Assembly (NCBI GenBank): GCA_002633005.1
Contig: NMRA01001201.1
Span: 1 to 29,751, forward strand
Direction: 5' to 3'
Source: Phoronis australis
Lineage: Eukaryota > Phoronida > Phoronidae
Length of the DNA stretch: 29,751 nt
The position numbers were made by a program, and so were the translations under genes. Shown in pieces: positions 24,101 to 27,332 of this stretch; the stretch's first letter is position 1; each line of letters opens with the position of its first letter. The notes under the pieces are model-generated. The model saw only the letters and a program-made list of their open reading frames with translations. It was not told the DNA's origin and did no database searches.

Positions 24101-24466
24101 AGTGTCGGTATATAACCGGTACCGTCCTATTGAAATAATGGAAGTGACTCCTGTATGTGCAAACTTGGCATAAGCAACCAGCAAATAAACACACTTATTA
24201 TCGTGACCAAAAAAGCAAGTGTAAAATGCCCAGTCAATCCACACTATCAAATTTAGTAGAGTCACATGTTTTGGCTTGCTCAGAAATATATCGTAATGGT
24301 ATTTGAAAACGAATACCTTCATTGCAATTCATTCCTTTAAATCCAGTAACACAGGAACACCCGTATGGATCTATCGTACAAACATATTTCCCCTGACATC
24401 CGTCCTCACGGTCCACTTCGGAGCACTTGGATAGGCAGTCATTCCCAAACCGATTACCTCCACAAC
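1..24466 (-). CDS. Receptor-type protein tyrosine phosphatase, 22 exons, both ends open
   Basis: This is a single-pass receptor that removes phosphate from phosphotyrosine in the cytoplasm under control of its ectodomain. Join on the minus strand: 24466-24317, 19521-19378, 18485-18177, 17946-17882, 17191-16981, 15452-15147, 14530-14228, 13631-13525, 12195-12021, 11309-11201, 10416-10149, 9711-9648, 8710-8608, 7980-7913, 7177-6993, 6592-6505, 5931-5818, 5508-5411, 1777-1655, 1285-1137, 803-668, 107-1. That is 3382 nt and 1126 complete codons with every junction GT-AG and in phase. Domains by residue: EGF 1-97, FN3-1 about 99-201, FN3-2 202-292, FN3-3 294-394, FN3-4 396-495, FN3-5 497-589, membrane-proximal FN3-like 591-715, stalk 716-745, TM 746-769, phosphatase about 830-1105. 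Seen: the intact catalytic motifs. Known of the family: domain D1 of RPTPs is the active one and is usually followed by D2. Inferred: D2 may lie off the left edge. No ortholog symbol is assigned, because the Tie-like EGF plus FN3 ectodomain does not match one vertebrate class. Confidence 0.95.
668..803 (-). CDS. RPTP exon 21: P-loop second half to Q-loop
   Basis: After the acceptor catttgcag the first base completes the signature Ser. [18 protein letters not shown] then gives the rest of the PTP signature with the phosphate-binding Arg (residue 1051), and the exon ends [10 protein letters not shown] with the first Q-loop Gln (1089). The donor is gtatgac. The 136 bp encode 45 codons plus the split Ser. 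The intron splitting the signature between Cys and the Ser third base is phase 2. Confidence 0.96.
1137..1285 (-). CDS. RPTP exon 20: WPD loop and catalytic cysteine
   Basis: The exon reads [15 protein letters not shown], with the general-acid Asp at residue 1011, and ends VPTVVHC with the nucleophilic Cys at residue 1045. The donor is gtacgtc, just after the first two bases of the signature Ser. The acceptor is a tandem NAGNAG (aacagcag), so the first codon (Gln) may be included or skipped without a frame change; I used the upstream AG. Confidence 0.96.
1655..1777 (-). CDS. RPTP exon 19: KCxxYWP segment of phosphatase domain
   Basis: The acceptor cttctag is followed by [20 protein letters not shown], the conserved CxxYWP element of classical PTPs, then the beta strands running to QFEVTK. 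The donor is gtagga. The 123 bp form 41 codons with both ends phase 0, so skipping this exon would keep the frame but delete a core strand. Confidence 0.94.
4419..4686. repeat. Possible small foldback element (MITE-like)
   Basis: GCATGCTCCTTTAAAG at 4419-4434 faces CTTTAAAGGGATCATAC at 4670-4686, an imperfect inverted repeat bounding about 270 bases. Only nine central bases match without a gap and no target duplication is clear. It lies in the 3.6 kb intron of the phosphatase domain. Confidence 0.3.
5411..5508 (-). CDS. RPTP exon 18: DFWRM motif of phosphatase domain
   Basis: The acceptor ctccttag completes a Gly split with exon 17. [17 protein letters not shown] follows, the hallmark DFWRM(I/V)W helix, then [14 protein letters not shown]. 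The donor is gtagga. The 98 bp hold 32 full codons. A plus-strand ORF over this stretch is a shadow: it has no family match, whereas the minus frame fits the motif order exactly. Confidence 0.94.
5818..5931 (-). CDS. RPTP exon 17: substrate-binding beta sheet
   Basis: The first two bases complete a Tyr with exon 16. [10 protein letters not shown] is followed by [18 protein letters not shown], matching the classical DYINASYIDGY block, then KAFIAAMG. The usual ATQGP here reads AAMGP (residues 920-924), which is unusual but in an otherwise conserved frame. Donor gtaagt, acceptor cttctag, 114 bp. Confidence 0.95.
6505..6592 (-). CDS. RPTP exon 16: KNRY-loop equivalent
   Basis: The acceptor is tttttcag and the donor gtaaat. 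The 88 bp encode SLPADHIF... then [11 protein letters not shown] and the first base of a Tyr. This is the NxxKNRY phosphotyrosine-recognition loop, but the invariant Tyr is Phe (residue 879). Exon 17 continues it directly with YDDKNRV, as expected for the family. Confidence 0.93.
6993..7177 (-). CDS. RPTP exon 15: juxtamembrane region and start of phosphatase domain
   Basis: The acceptor aaaacag completes a Glu split with exon 14. The first half is low in structure and rich in Ser and Pro, with an Asn-Ala-Glu-Pro stretch and a YEDF element. The second half, [11 protein letters not shown] then VVKEYE, is the N-terminal helix of RPTP domain D1 (compare the family pattern PI..xxF...V...KEEYExLP, completed by exon 16). 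Donor gtacat, 185 bp. Confidence 0.92.
7913..7980 (-). CDS. RPTP exon 14: cytoplasmic juxtamembrane segment
   Basis: This small 68-bp exon has acceptor atttctag and donor gtgagt. It encodes [20 protein letters not shown], finishing the basic stop-transfer run begun in exon 13 and adding a hydrophilic Ser/Asp-rich linker. Phases (2 in, 1 out) fit both neighbours. There is no independent motif, so the call rests on phase, splice sites and position. Confidence 0.88.
8608..8710 (-). CDS. RPTP exon 13: transmembrane helix
   Basis: Residues 746-769 run [20 protein letters not shown] and on through VFIV, a 24-residue hydrophobic span with a glycine-rich GxxxG-type start, then the RRRR stop-transfer signal shared with exon 14. 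An upstream Lys/Gln/Arg stretch marks the extracellular border. Acceptor atgtcag, donor gtgaga, 103 bp. This fixes the topology: FN3 outside, phosphatase inside. Confidence 0.95.
9648..9711 (-). CDS. RPTP exon 12: extracellular stalk
   Basis: This 64-bp exon has acceptor tgttttag and donor gtgatt. It encodes [20 protein letters not shown] and a Glu, with one NKT glycosylation sequon. It bridges the membrane-proximal FN3-like domain and the helix; phase 0 in and phase 1 out fit exons 11 and 13 exactly. It is acidic and without a named domain. Confidence 0.85.
10149..10416 (-). CDS. RPTP exon 11: membrane-proximal FN3-like domain, second part, with RRRR site
   Basis: The exon opens [20 protein letters not shown] and continues to [18 protein letters not shown] and [14 protein letters not shown]. 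The FVVGDxKTYxGYxN...L..G..Y pattern is typical of the membrane-proximal FN3 domain of several vertebrate RPTPs. RRRR (residues 640-643, bases 10376-10365) sits where LAR- and kappa/mu-type RPTPs are cut by proprotein convertases. Acceptor tggaaacag, donor gtaagt, 268 bp. Confidence 0.95.
10365..10376 (-). other. RRRR motif, predicted proprotein convertase site
   Basis: CGT AGA AGG AGA on the coding strand encodes Arg 640-643 in the membrane-proximal FN3-like domain. The family precedent is convertase processing of LAR- and kappa/mu-type RPTPs in the equivalent domain. Cleavage here is inferred. Confidence 0.65.
11201..11309 (-). CDS. RPTP exon 10: membrane-proximal FN3-like domain, first part
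   Basis: After acceptor attatgcag the frame reads [20 protein letters not shown] then [10 protein letters not shown], and ends DIK split with exon 11, which begins FYLIVV. The [11 protein letters not shown] element is the first strand pair of the RPTP membrane-proximal domain. Donor gtaagt, 109 bp. A second AG (cttcag, 17 bases further in) would also be in phase only if the upstream exon differed, so it was not used. Confidence 0.9.
12021..12195 (-). CDS. RPTP exon 9: second half of FN3-5
   Basis: Acceptor ctcttttag. The exon encodes [12 protein letters not shown], then [20 protein letters not shown] and GFGPTAT, the classical L.PGT.Y.V.V.A.T..G.GP pattern with Phe for the usual Tyr. The donor is either gtagat (used, ends 12021) or gtttgt nine bases earlier; both are phase 1, so the end is uncertain by three residues. 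It completes the domain begun in exon 8. Confidence 0.92.
12998..13063 (+). repeat. G-rich minisatellite-like run with G-quadruplex potential
   Basis: Imperfect repeats of GGGTCGTGAG, with G runs of 3 to 6 (GGGTC, GGGGTAG, GGGTCG, GGGGGGTC, GGGGGTCG, GGGG). Four or more such runs within 60 bases satisfy the simple quadruplex pattern. It lies in the intron 12196-13524 on the strand that is template for the receptor gene. Confidence 0.75.
13525..13631 (-). CDS. RPTP exon 8: first half of FN3-5
   Basis: Acceptor ccattttcag, donor gtatgt. It encodes [20 protein letters not shown] followed by [15 protein letters not shown], with the FN3 Trp after SLTV and the NG..T.Y turn before the C strand. Two cysteines (residues 504 and 521) could form an intradomain disulfide. 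The 107 bp end phase 0 inside the domain and join exon 9. Confidence 0.93.
14228..14530 (-). CDS. RPTP exon 7: FN3-4, whole domain in one exon
   Basis: A full FN3 domain (residues 396-495) lies between two phase 1 introns. It starts [10 protein letters not shown] and ends [32 protein letters not shown] is the F-strand signature. The core B-strand Trp is absent (SIKVSKMNC), and two cysteines (MNC, TTC) may compensate. NGT is a glycosylation sequon. Acceptor gtctttag, donor gtgagt, 303 bp. Confidence 0.94.
15147..15452 (-). CDS. RPTP exon 6: FN3-3, whole domain in one exon
   Basis: Residues 294-394 start [13 protein letters not shown], with the core Trp in [22 protein letters not shown] for strand C and [15 protein letters not shown] for strand F. 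The last residues, NGSTLEY, join APSG of exon 7 through a split Ala. Acceptor ttttatag, donor gtgagg, both phase 1. The frame stays open past the donor, but those bases lose FN3 character. Confidence 0.94.
15628..15657 (+). repeat. ATTG microsatellite
   Basis: ATTGATTGATTACTTGATTG and two further GATT units form a short tetranucleotide repeat in the intron between FN3-2 and FN3-3. Confidence 0.9.
16107..16386 (+). repeat. Two diverged direct repeats about 240 bases apart
   Basis: TTTTCAGGCTTTATCAATAA at 16107 and TTTTCAGACTTTTTAACAAT at 16348 both continue with AAGTCATT and an ATCAC or GTCAC end. They lie in the intron between FN3-2 and FN3-3. Confidence 0.5.
16981..17191 (-). CDS. RPTP exon 5: second part of FN3-2
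   Basis: Acceptor acattcag at phase 0. The exon reads [20 protein letters not shown] then [14 protein letters not shown]3 strands C to F with an extra Cys pair (C228 and C264). NRT and two NIT sequons suggest glycosylation. Donor gtactt is phase 1 and joins exon 6 through a split Ala. 211 bp. An in-frame Met upstream (17206) belongs to the intron side. Confidence 0.92.
17882..17946 (-). CDS. RPTP exon 4: first part of FN3-2
   Basis: This 65-bp exon has acceptor aatttcag and donor gtaaga. It encodes [20 protein letters not shown] and a Pro, the A and B strands of an FN3 domain with the B-strand Trp (residue 221). It joins exon 5 at phase 0 to give a coherent INWPETGW turn. It is too short to be found by length, so the call rests on phase, splice sites and fit. 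Confidence 0.88.
18177..18485 (-). CDS. RPTP exon 3: FN3-1, whole domain in one exon
   Basis: Residues 99-200: [20 protein letters not shown], then the core Trp (RWTAW), [12 protein letters not shown] for strand C and [13 protein letters not shown] for strand F. NVS and NSS are possible glycosylation sites. Acceptor ttttatag, donor gtacac, both phase 1. The frame remains open beyond both splice sites, but only this 309-bp part has FN3 character. Confidence 0.94.
18648..18740 (+). repeat. Dispersed repeat, copy A
   Basis: It starts GGGCAAGGTGAGTATCGACT and continues to ATGTTGATGTGCGTTTTA. It aligns over about 90 bases with 27138-27227 in the same orientation, with short gaps, at roughly two thirds identity by eye. 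Confidence 0.6.
19378..19521 (-). CDS. RPTP exon 2: Tie-like EGF module
   Basis: Acceptor acatttcag, donor gtttgt, both phase 1, 144 bp. It encodes [17 protein letters not shown], then the cysteines of TICNRY, LLCSVAC and YCQT. GYYGxDC..KC is the spacing of EGF modules in Tie receptors and MEGF-type proteins. The split Glu at its start continues the CNE end of exon 1. Confidence 0.93.
19792..19862 (+). repeat. Microsatellites: GCAT then CA-rich
   Basis: ATGCATGCATGCAT at 19792-19806 is followed by an impure (AC)n run at about 19820-19862 interrupted by GC and CATG words. It lies in the intron between the EGF exons, about 270 bases 5' of exon 2 on the gene's strand. Confidence 0.9.
20267..22540 (+). 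mobile_element. Decayed L1/Tx1-like LINE, ORF2 with large internal deletion
   Basis: It begins ATGACAGGCGAACTTAAAAT (an in-frame TAG follows) and then [18 protein letters not shown] and CLQD of an AP-endonuclease domain. Frame shifts lead on to [37 protein letters not shown] and [15 protein letters not shown], the GDFN and SRLDY endonuclease motifs. The RT starts with [11 protein letters not shown] (about 21343-21378) but jumps within about 20 codons to QYADDTSMY (YADD at 21427-21438). The thumb follows, [20 protein letters not shown], and a LCSLCNK zinc-knuckle-like C-terminus near 22310-22340. There are many stops and shifts, so it is dead. It lies antisense to the host gene in its largest intron. 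Both ends are approximate; no poly(A) tail or target duplication was found. Confidence 0.92.
24317..24466 (-). CDS. RPTP exon 1 of this window: Tie-like EGF module
   Basis: It encodes [44 protein letters not shown], with the DPYGCSC...G..C element typical of the EGF repeats of Tie1/Tie2 kinases. Donor gtattc is phase 1. The acceptor is ttaaaaag, with a weak pyrimidine tract, but an in-frame TAA lies just upstream and this is the only AG between it and the first Cys. A preceding coding exon must exist; I did not find it in the next 5.3 kb. Confidence 0.9.
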
Positions 24467-24625
24467 CTTTTTAACAGACAATTTTCAAATGGTAAGTCAA
24501 CAACAGACGAGGGCATTGACATATTGGGCTTTATGCAAGCACGTGCTATCTAAACGAACATTTCAAGACATTTCTGGGAATGTTGTTGAGAACAGCTCCT
24601 GCTTCCGATCTCTGATAATAACACT

Positions 24626-24643
24626 AATAGCGGATTTGCAGCG
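24626..24643 (+). repeat. Left arm of 18-bp perfect inverted repeat
   Basis: AATAGCGGATTTGCAGCG; its reverse complement is at 26068-26085. A chance 18-bp match at this distance is very unlikely. Just inside lies a CpG-rich stretch with ATTGCGCATGTGCG (close to an NRF1 site) and ACTTCCTG (ETS-like). Confidence 0.9.
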
Positions 24644-24673
24644 CAAGCGAACTACGCATTGCGCATGTGCGAG

Positions 24674-25111
24674 TTACTTCCTGCGCGAAGGCTCATGGGA
24701 TAGCTTGTGGTCAGGCCGTGTCTTGAGCAGGCTGGATAGTGTGTGCATTTGGAGTGATTTGCAAACTAAAAACCATGTTTCATTTTTTGCTTTATAATAC
24801 CATATCTCGTTTGTAAACACAGCGTAGCTATGATCAGTGACCGTGTGACCGAGGGCACGACTGTCGTCATGTTCAGTATTGGGGCTATCGGCGTTGTTTT
24901 CGAAATCTCCTCCGGTTTTAGACAAGTTGAGAGTTCTTGGGTTGCTTAACTTTTGTAGCTTTCGCCGTGGATATGCTAGAGACGTTAATTTTAAGAGGAA
25001 ACTCCGTAGGAATGTTGTTCTCATACATCTTTTTTCCACCAGGAAAATGTTCGCTGCACACACGATGGCCCCTAGGCAATTACATCGCACTGGATGCTGC
25101 GGCCACTTCAT
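24674..25111 (-). pseudogene. Open frame in the left half of the THAP element, possible transposase linker
   Basis: This 145-codon open frame lies downstream of the THAP relic on the same strand. It contains SKTGGDFENNADSPNTEHDD and, at 24821-24838, TDHSYA, an acidic linker ending in a DHxYA-like motif of the kind I associate with THAP proteins after the finger. It runs into the left inverted-repeat region. No catalytic motif is visible, so the assignment is weak and it could be a chance ORF. Confidence 0.3.
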
Positions 25112-25399
25112 TGGCGATAGTACATCCTCACAAAAAGTTACTCATTTCAAAATACAGCAAATAAAATCAAATGAACCATACATATAGGAACACCGAGTTA
25201 TAATTAATACATACCACGACCCTGGATACAATTTATTCAGCAAAACTTGAACAAATCGGTGAAAATCTGTCGCGGTTTGCTCGAGTTTCTCTCAGTTACC
25301 GCGGGTGCCATTTTGAGGAAGTTACGTGAAATTACGCATGTTGACGAATAAAAAGTCCAAGGGACACACATCTTACAAGTTTCACCCGATACCGTCTCA

Positions 25400-25520
25400 T
25401 GCTATTTTGGTGTCGCGCGCTAGCGTCACGCGCTTCGCTCAGTCTCGCGCTAACCCGCTTTGCCTCACTCACGTGATTCAGTTGACGTGCTTTGTGGTTA
25501 TCGCGCACGCGGTGATAAAA
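25400..25520. other. CpG-rich patch
   Basis: A short block with many CpG dinucleotides and repeated CGCGC, CGCT and CACG words, in contrast to the AT-rich surroundings. It lies between the THAP relic and the left half of the candidate element. It may be part of the element, an unrelated insertion, or a small island promoter; no initiation signal was recognised. Confidence 0.5.
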
Positions 25521-25739
25521 TTAACGGCAGCCAAAAAAGTGAAGTTGTAATTTCTCGCCAAAGTCAACTTAATTCTCACAACTAAACTTCATCAAAGATA
25601 TGTATAGAAGTAGAAAGGACAATGATGAAAGTAAGCGTTTTTTTAAATAATAGTTTTAAGTGTAGAATGTATTTTTGACGAGGTGAAAACTCGAAATCGG
25701 TAATACAAATCCGGTCACGACCAGTTTGAAATACACTGA

Positions 25740-25981
25740 AGTAACGAAATGAGTACAGAAAGCGAATGAAAGTATTGTAGCCCCCAGATGGCCCCGCGTT
25801 GGTTTGAATGCGCTAAATCTCCCCTTACTCCCACCTCTCCTAATGTTGTTTATCCATTTTTCACGAAAATCTTGGCTTGCAGGGAACTCATAAAATTCAG
25901 ATTTTTATCTCTCTTGTTGTTTTTGAAGCAGCCAGGAACACAACAAGTGTACCCGCCGTAAGTTTTCTTCGCGCTCACCGC
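25740..25981 (-). pseudogene. THAP zinc-finger domain, broken by a frameshift
   Basis: THAP is a C2CH DNA-binding domain of transposases and their host-derived relatives. The frame opens after a TAA at 25982-25984 with KKTYGGYTCCVPGCFKNN (C...C zinc ligands at 25940-25945 and 25928-25930), then LNF. A one-base shift follows at about 25892. The next frame reads YEFPASQDFREKWINNIRRG and FKPTRG, ending FCTHF with the Cys and His ligands (25755-25757, 25749-25751). The motif order matches a THAP domain. There is no Met start and one frameshift, so it is called a relic. Confidence 0.72.
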
Positions 25982-26067
25982 TTATTATGCTTGTTACTAT
26001 GGCCGCTCTCGGAATCCTGACCACAGCACCCACAATGCACCATTTTAACCTAATTTCAATATGGCGT

Positions 26068-26085
26068 CGCTGCAAATCCGCTATT
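26068..26085 (-). repeat. Right arm of 18-bp perfect inverted repeat
   Basis: CGCTGCAAATCCGCTATT on the plus strand, the exact reverse complement of 24626-24643. The homology continues more weakly inward to CCTGACCACAGC at 26016-26027. Confidence 0.9.
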
Positions 26086-26310
26086 GGGGCGGATTGAAGT
26101 ACTCGGCGATAACGCCATCTAATCGTACGTGTATTGGGAACAGTGAGAGCCACATGCTTCAGGACCATGAGTTGCACGTTTGTTGCGTAACTACTGCAGG
26201 TTCCTGAAGTACAATAACACGCAATTTTAATGTAATTTAATTTATGAATAAAGTCTATATCAGAAATCACATCTTTGTTATTCTTTCACATTTTTGTAAA
26301 AAACATTTTT

Positions 26311-26400
26311 CCAATGTTAATTCCAATTGGCTAACGCGCGTGTGACGTCACTGAGGCTGTACCGTGGGTGAAGGCAATTAGATTCTTGTTATATATAAAG
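26311..26400 (+). promoter_or_regulatory. Promoter-like block: two CCAAT boxes, CRE, TATA
   Basis: CCAAT at 26311-26315, the palindrome CCAATTGG at 26323-26330, a full CRE palindrome GTGACGTCAC at 26342-26351 and TATATATAAAG at 26390-26400 occur in the order and spacing of a compact RNA polymerase II promoter reading right. Initiation would fall near 26425. No confirmed gene follows; the first ATG with a fair context is at 26526. It could equally belong to a mobile element. Confidence 0.35.
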
Positions 26401-26519
26401 CTCATTGGCTGAATGCCTCTCGGCTACAGAACTGTGCTATATGTGTATAGTTCGTCTGCGATCTCGGCTCTCAAAAATTCATAATACAAGTTTTCTACCG
26501 TGTAGTGTTGGCTATTAGT

Positions 26520-26622
26520 GGAACGATGCCGTTCTCTTCACACCGGCCGGTGGCCAGGGAAGGGCCCCGACTGCGTAGCTTTGCCTTGGCGCAAGTTGTA
26601 TACTTGATGCAGCGGCCGTTCC
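26520..26622 (+). other. Long-stem structured sequence downstream of the promoter-like block
   Basis: GGAACG (26520-26525), an AT bulge and GCCG (26528-26531) pair perfectly with CGGC (26613-26616) and CGTTCC (26617-26622). Inside are a self-complementary ACCGGCCGGT, CAAGT...ACTTG and TTGC...GCAA hairpins. It also contains an ATG at 26526 with about 36 open codons (MPFSSHRPVAREGPRL...) up to a possible gtaaaa donor at 26635. It could be a structured RNA, a first exon or a foldback element. I recognise no RNA family in it. Confidence 0.35.
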
Positions 26623-27137
26623 ACCGACGTGGGTAAAAACTGATCAAATAAAATCTGACACAAAATTAGCGTTCTTAAAAATAACACTCTTCCTTGATTA
26701 ACCTAAATTATTTACTTGCGTTCAAAAAATTGGCGTTCTGCCGTTCACTATGCTGCTAAAACTTGGGTGCGCTCCTTAAGGTCTGCCTCTCGTCGCCATC
26801 ACCTGTTGCCTAGTATTGGCCAGTTTCGTTCTTTGAGTTGTTCTTCTTCCGAGTATAACAAGCGATCGAGCTGTTCTTCGAAGTTGTGTATATGTCACAA
26901 CAACTTATATTTATTAGAGCTGGTTTCAATTCCTTTCGAGTTTTCACTATTTTAATGCAGCAAACCGAATTTCATAAAAAATTTGCTCCAGCGAAGCGGT
27001 CATCATCTCCCGCCAGATGTCGCAAAATTTTAGGAAATGGCGCGTGTTGAGCGTACTGTTTTCTTTCTTACAAAAGACTGAGAATTAGGAGATAGAATAA
27101 CGTTTACTAGATTGCTTTTCACTTAAACGGCTCAAGC

Positions 27138-27227
27138 GGGCAAGGTGAGTGTCGGTTGACCCACTGTTTGCACGCTCCCCTGCCAGTTTATAGCTCTAAA
27201 TGTTGATATAAGTTTCGTTACGAGGTG
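27138..27227 (+). repeat. Dispersed repeat, copy B
   Basis: GGGCAAGGTGAGTGTCGGTT then CCAGTTTATAGC and ATGTTGATATAAGTTTCGTT, colinear with copy A at 18648. The family is not recognised; a SINE or an old duplication would both fit. Confidence 0.6.
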
Positions 27228-27296
27228 TCGAGCATAAGTGTGACCCGGGCTATGTGATATAGTCTACCAGAGCTCAACACACTGTGCTATTGGTAC

Positions 27297-27332
27297 CTAG
27301 CTGTATTTTGAAGATAGTCTTCATACAGCTAG
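27297..27332. repeat. Near-perfect hairpin palindrome
   Basis: The left arm CTAGCTGTA plus TGAAGA (with TTT bulged) faces TCTTCA plus TACAGCTAG, giving 15 base pairs around a TAG loop. This is too short for a typical microRNA precursor and no mobile element end was recognised. Confidence 0.8.

Larger units (their letters stand above)
108..24316 (-). other. Introns of the phosphatase gene
   Basis: Twenty-one GT-AG introns separate the exons. Those longer than 300 bases are 108-667, 804-1136, 1286-1654, 1778-5410, 5509-5817, 5932-6504, 6593-6992, 7178-7912, 7981-8607, 8711-9647, 9712-10148, 10417-11200, 11310-12020, 12196-13524, 13632-14227, 14531-15146, 15453-16980, 17192-17881, 18486-19377 and 19522-24316; 17947-18176 is 230. 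Apart from the repeats listed separately, I see no gene, tRNA or clear noncoding RNA in them. In the 3.6 kb intron 1778-5410 the open frames on both strands show no family signature. Confidence 0.85.
24626..26085 (-). mobile_element. Candidate dead THAP-type (P-element-like) DNA transposon between inverted repeats
   Basis: AATAGCGGATTTGCAGCG at 24626-24643 is repeated perfectly in reverse complement at 26068-26085. A second match follows further inside each end (TGTGGTCAGG near 24706-24715 and its complement at 26016-26025). Between them lies a frameshifted THAP domain just inside the right end, the position THAP has in P-element and THAP9-type transposases, and a distal open frame near the left end. 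A CpG-rich patch at 25400-25520 splits the two. Seen: the repeats and domain. Inferred: that they form one element. Target duplications were not identified, and the 18-bp repeat may be subterminal. Confidence 0.5.

Noticed and set aside
26526-26634. Coding first exon MPFSSHRPVAREGPRL on the plus strand
   Set aside because: Only about 36 codons, a weak gtaaaa donor and no downstream partner; kept only as an alternative reading of the stem structure.
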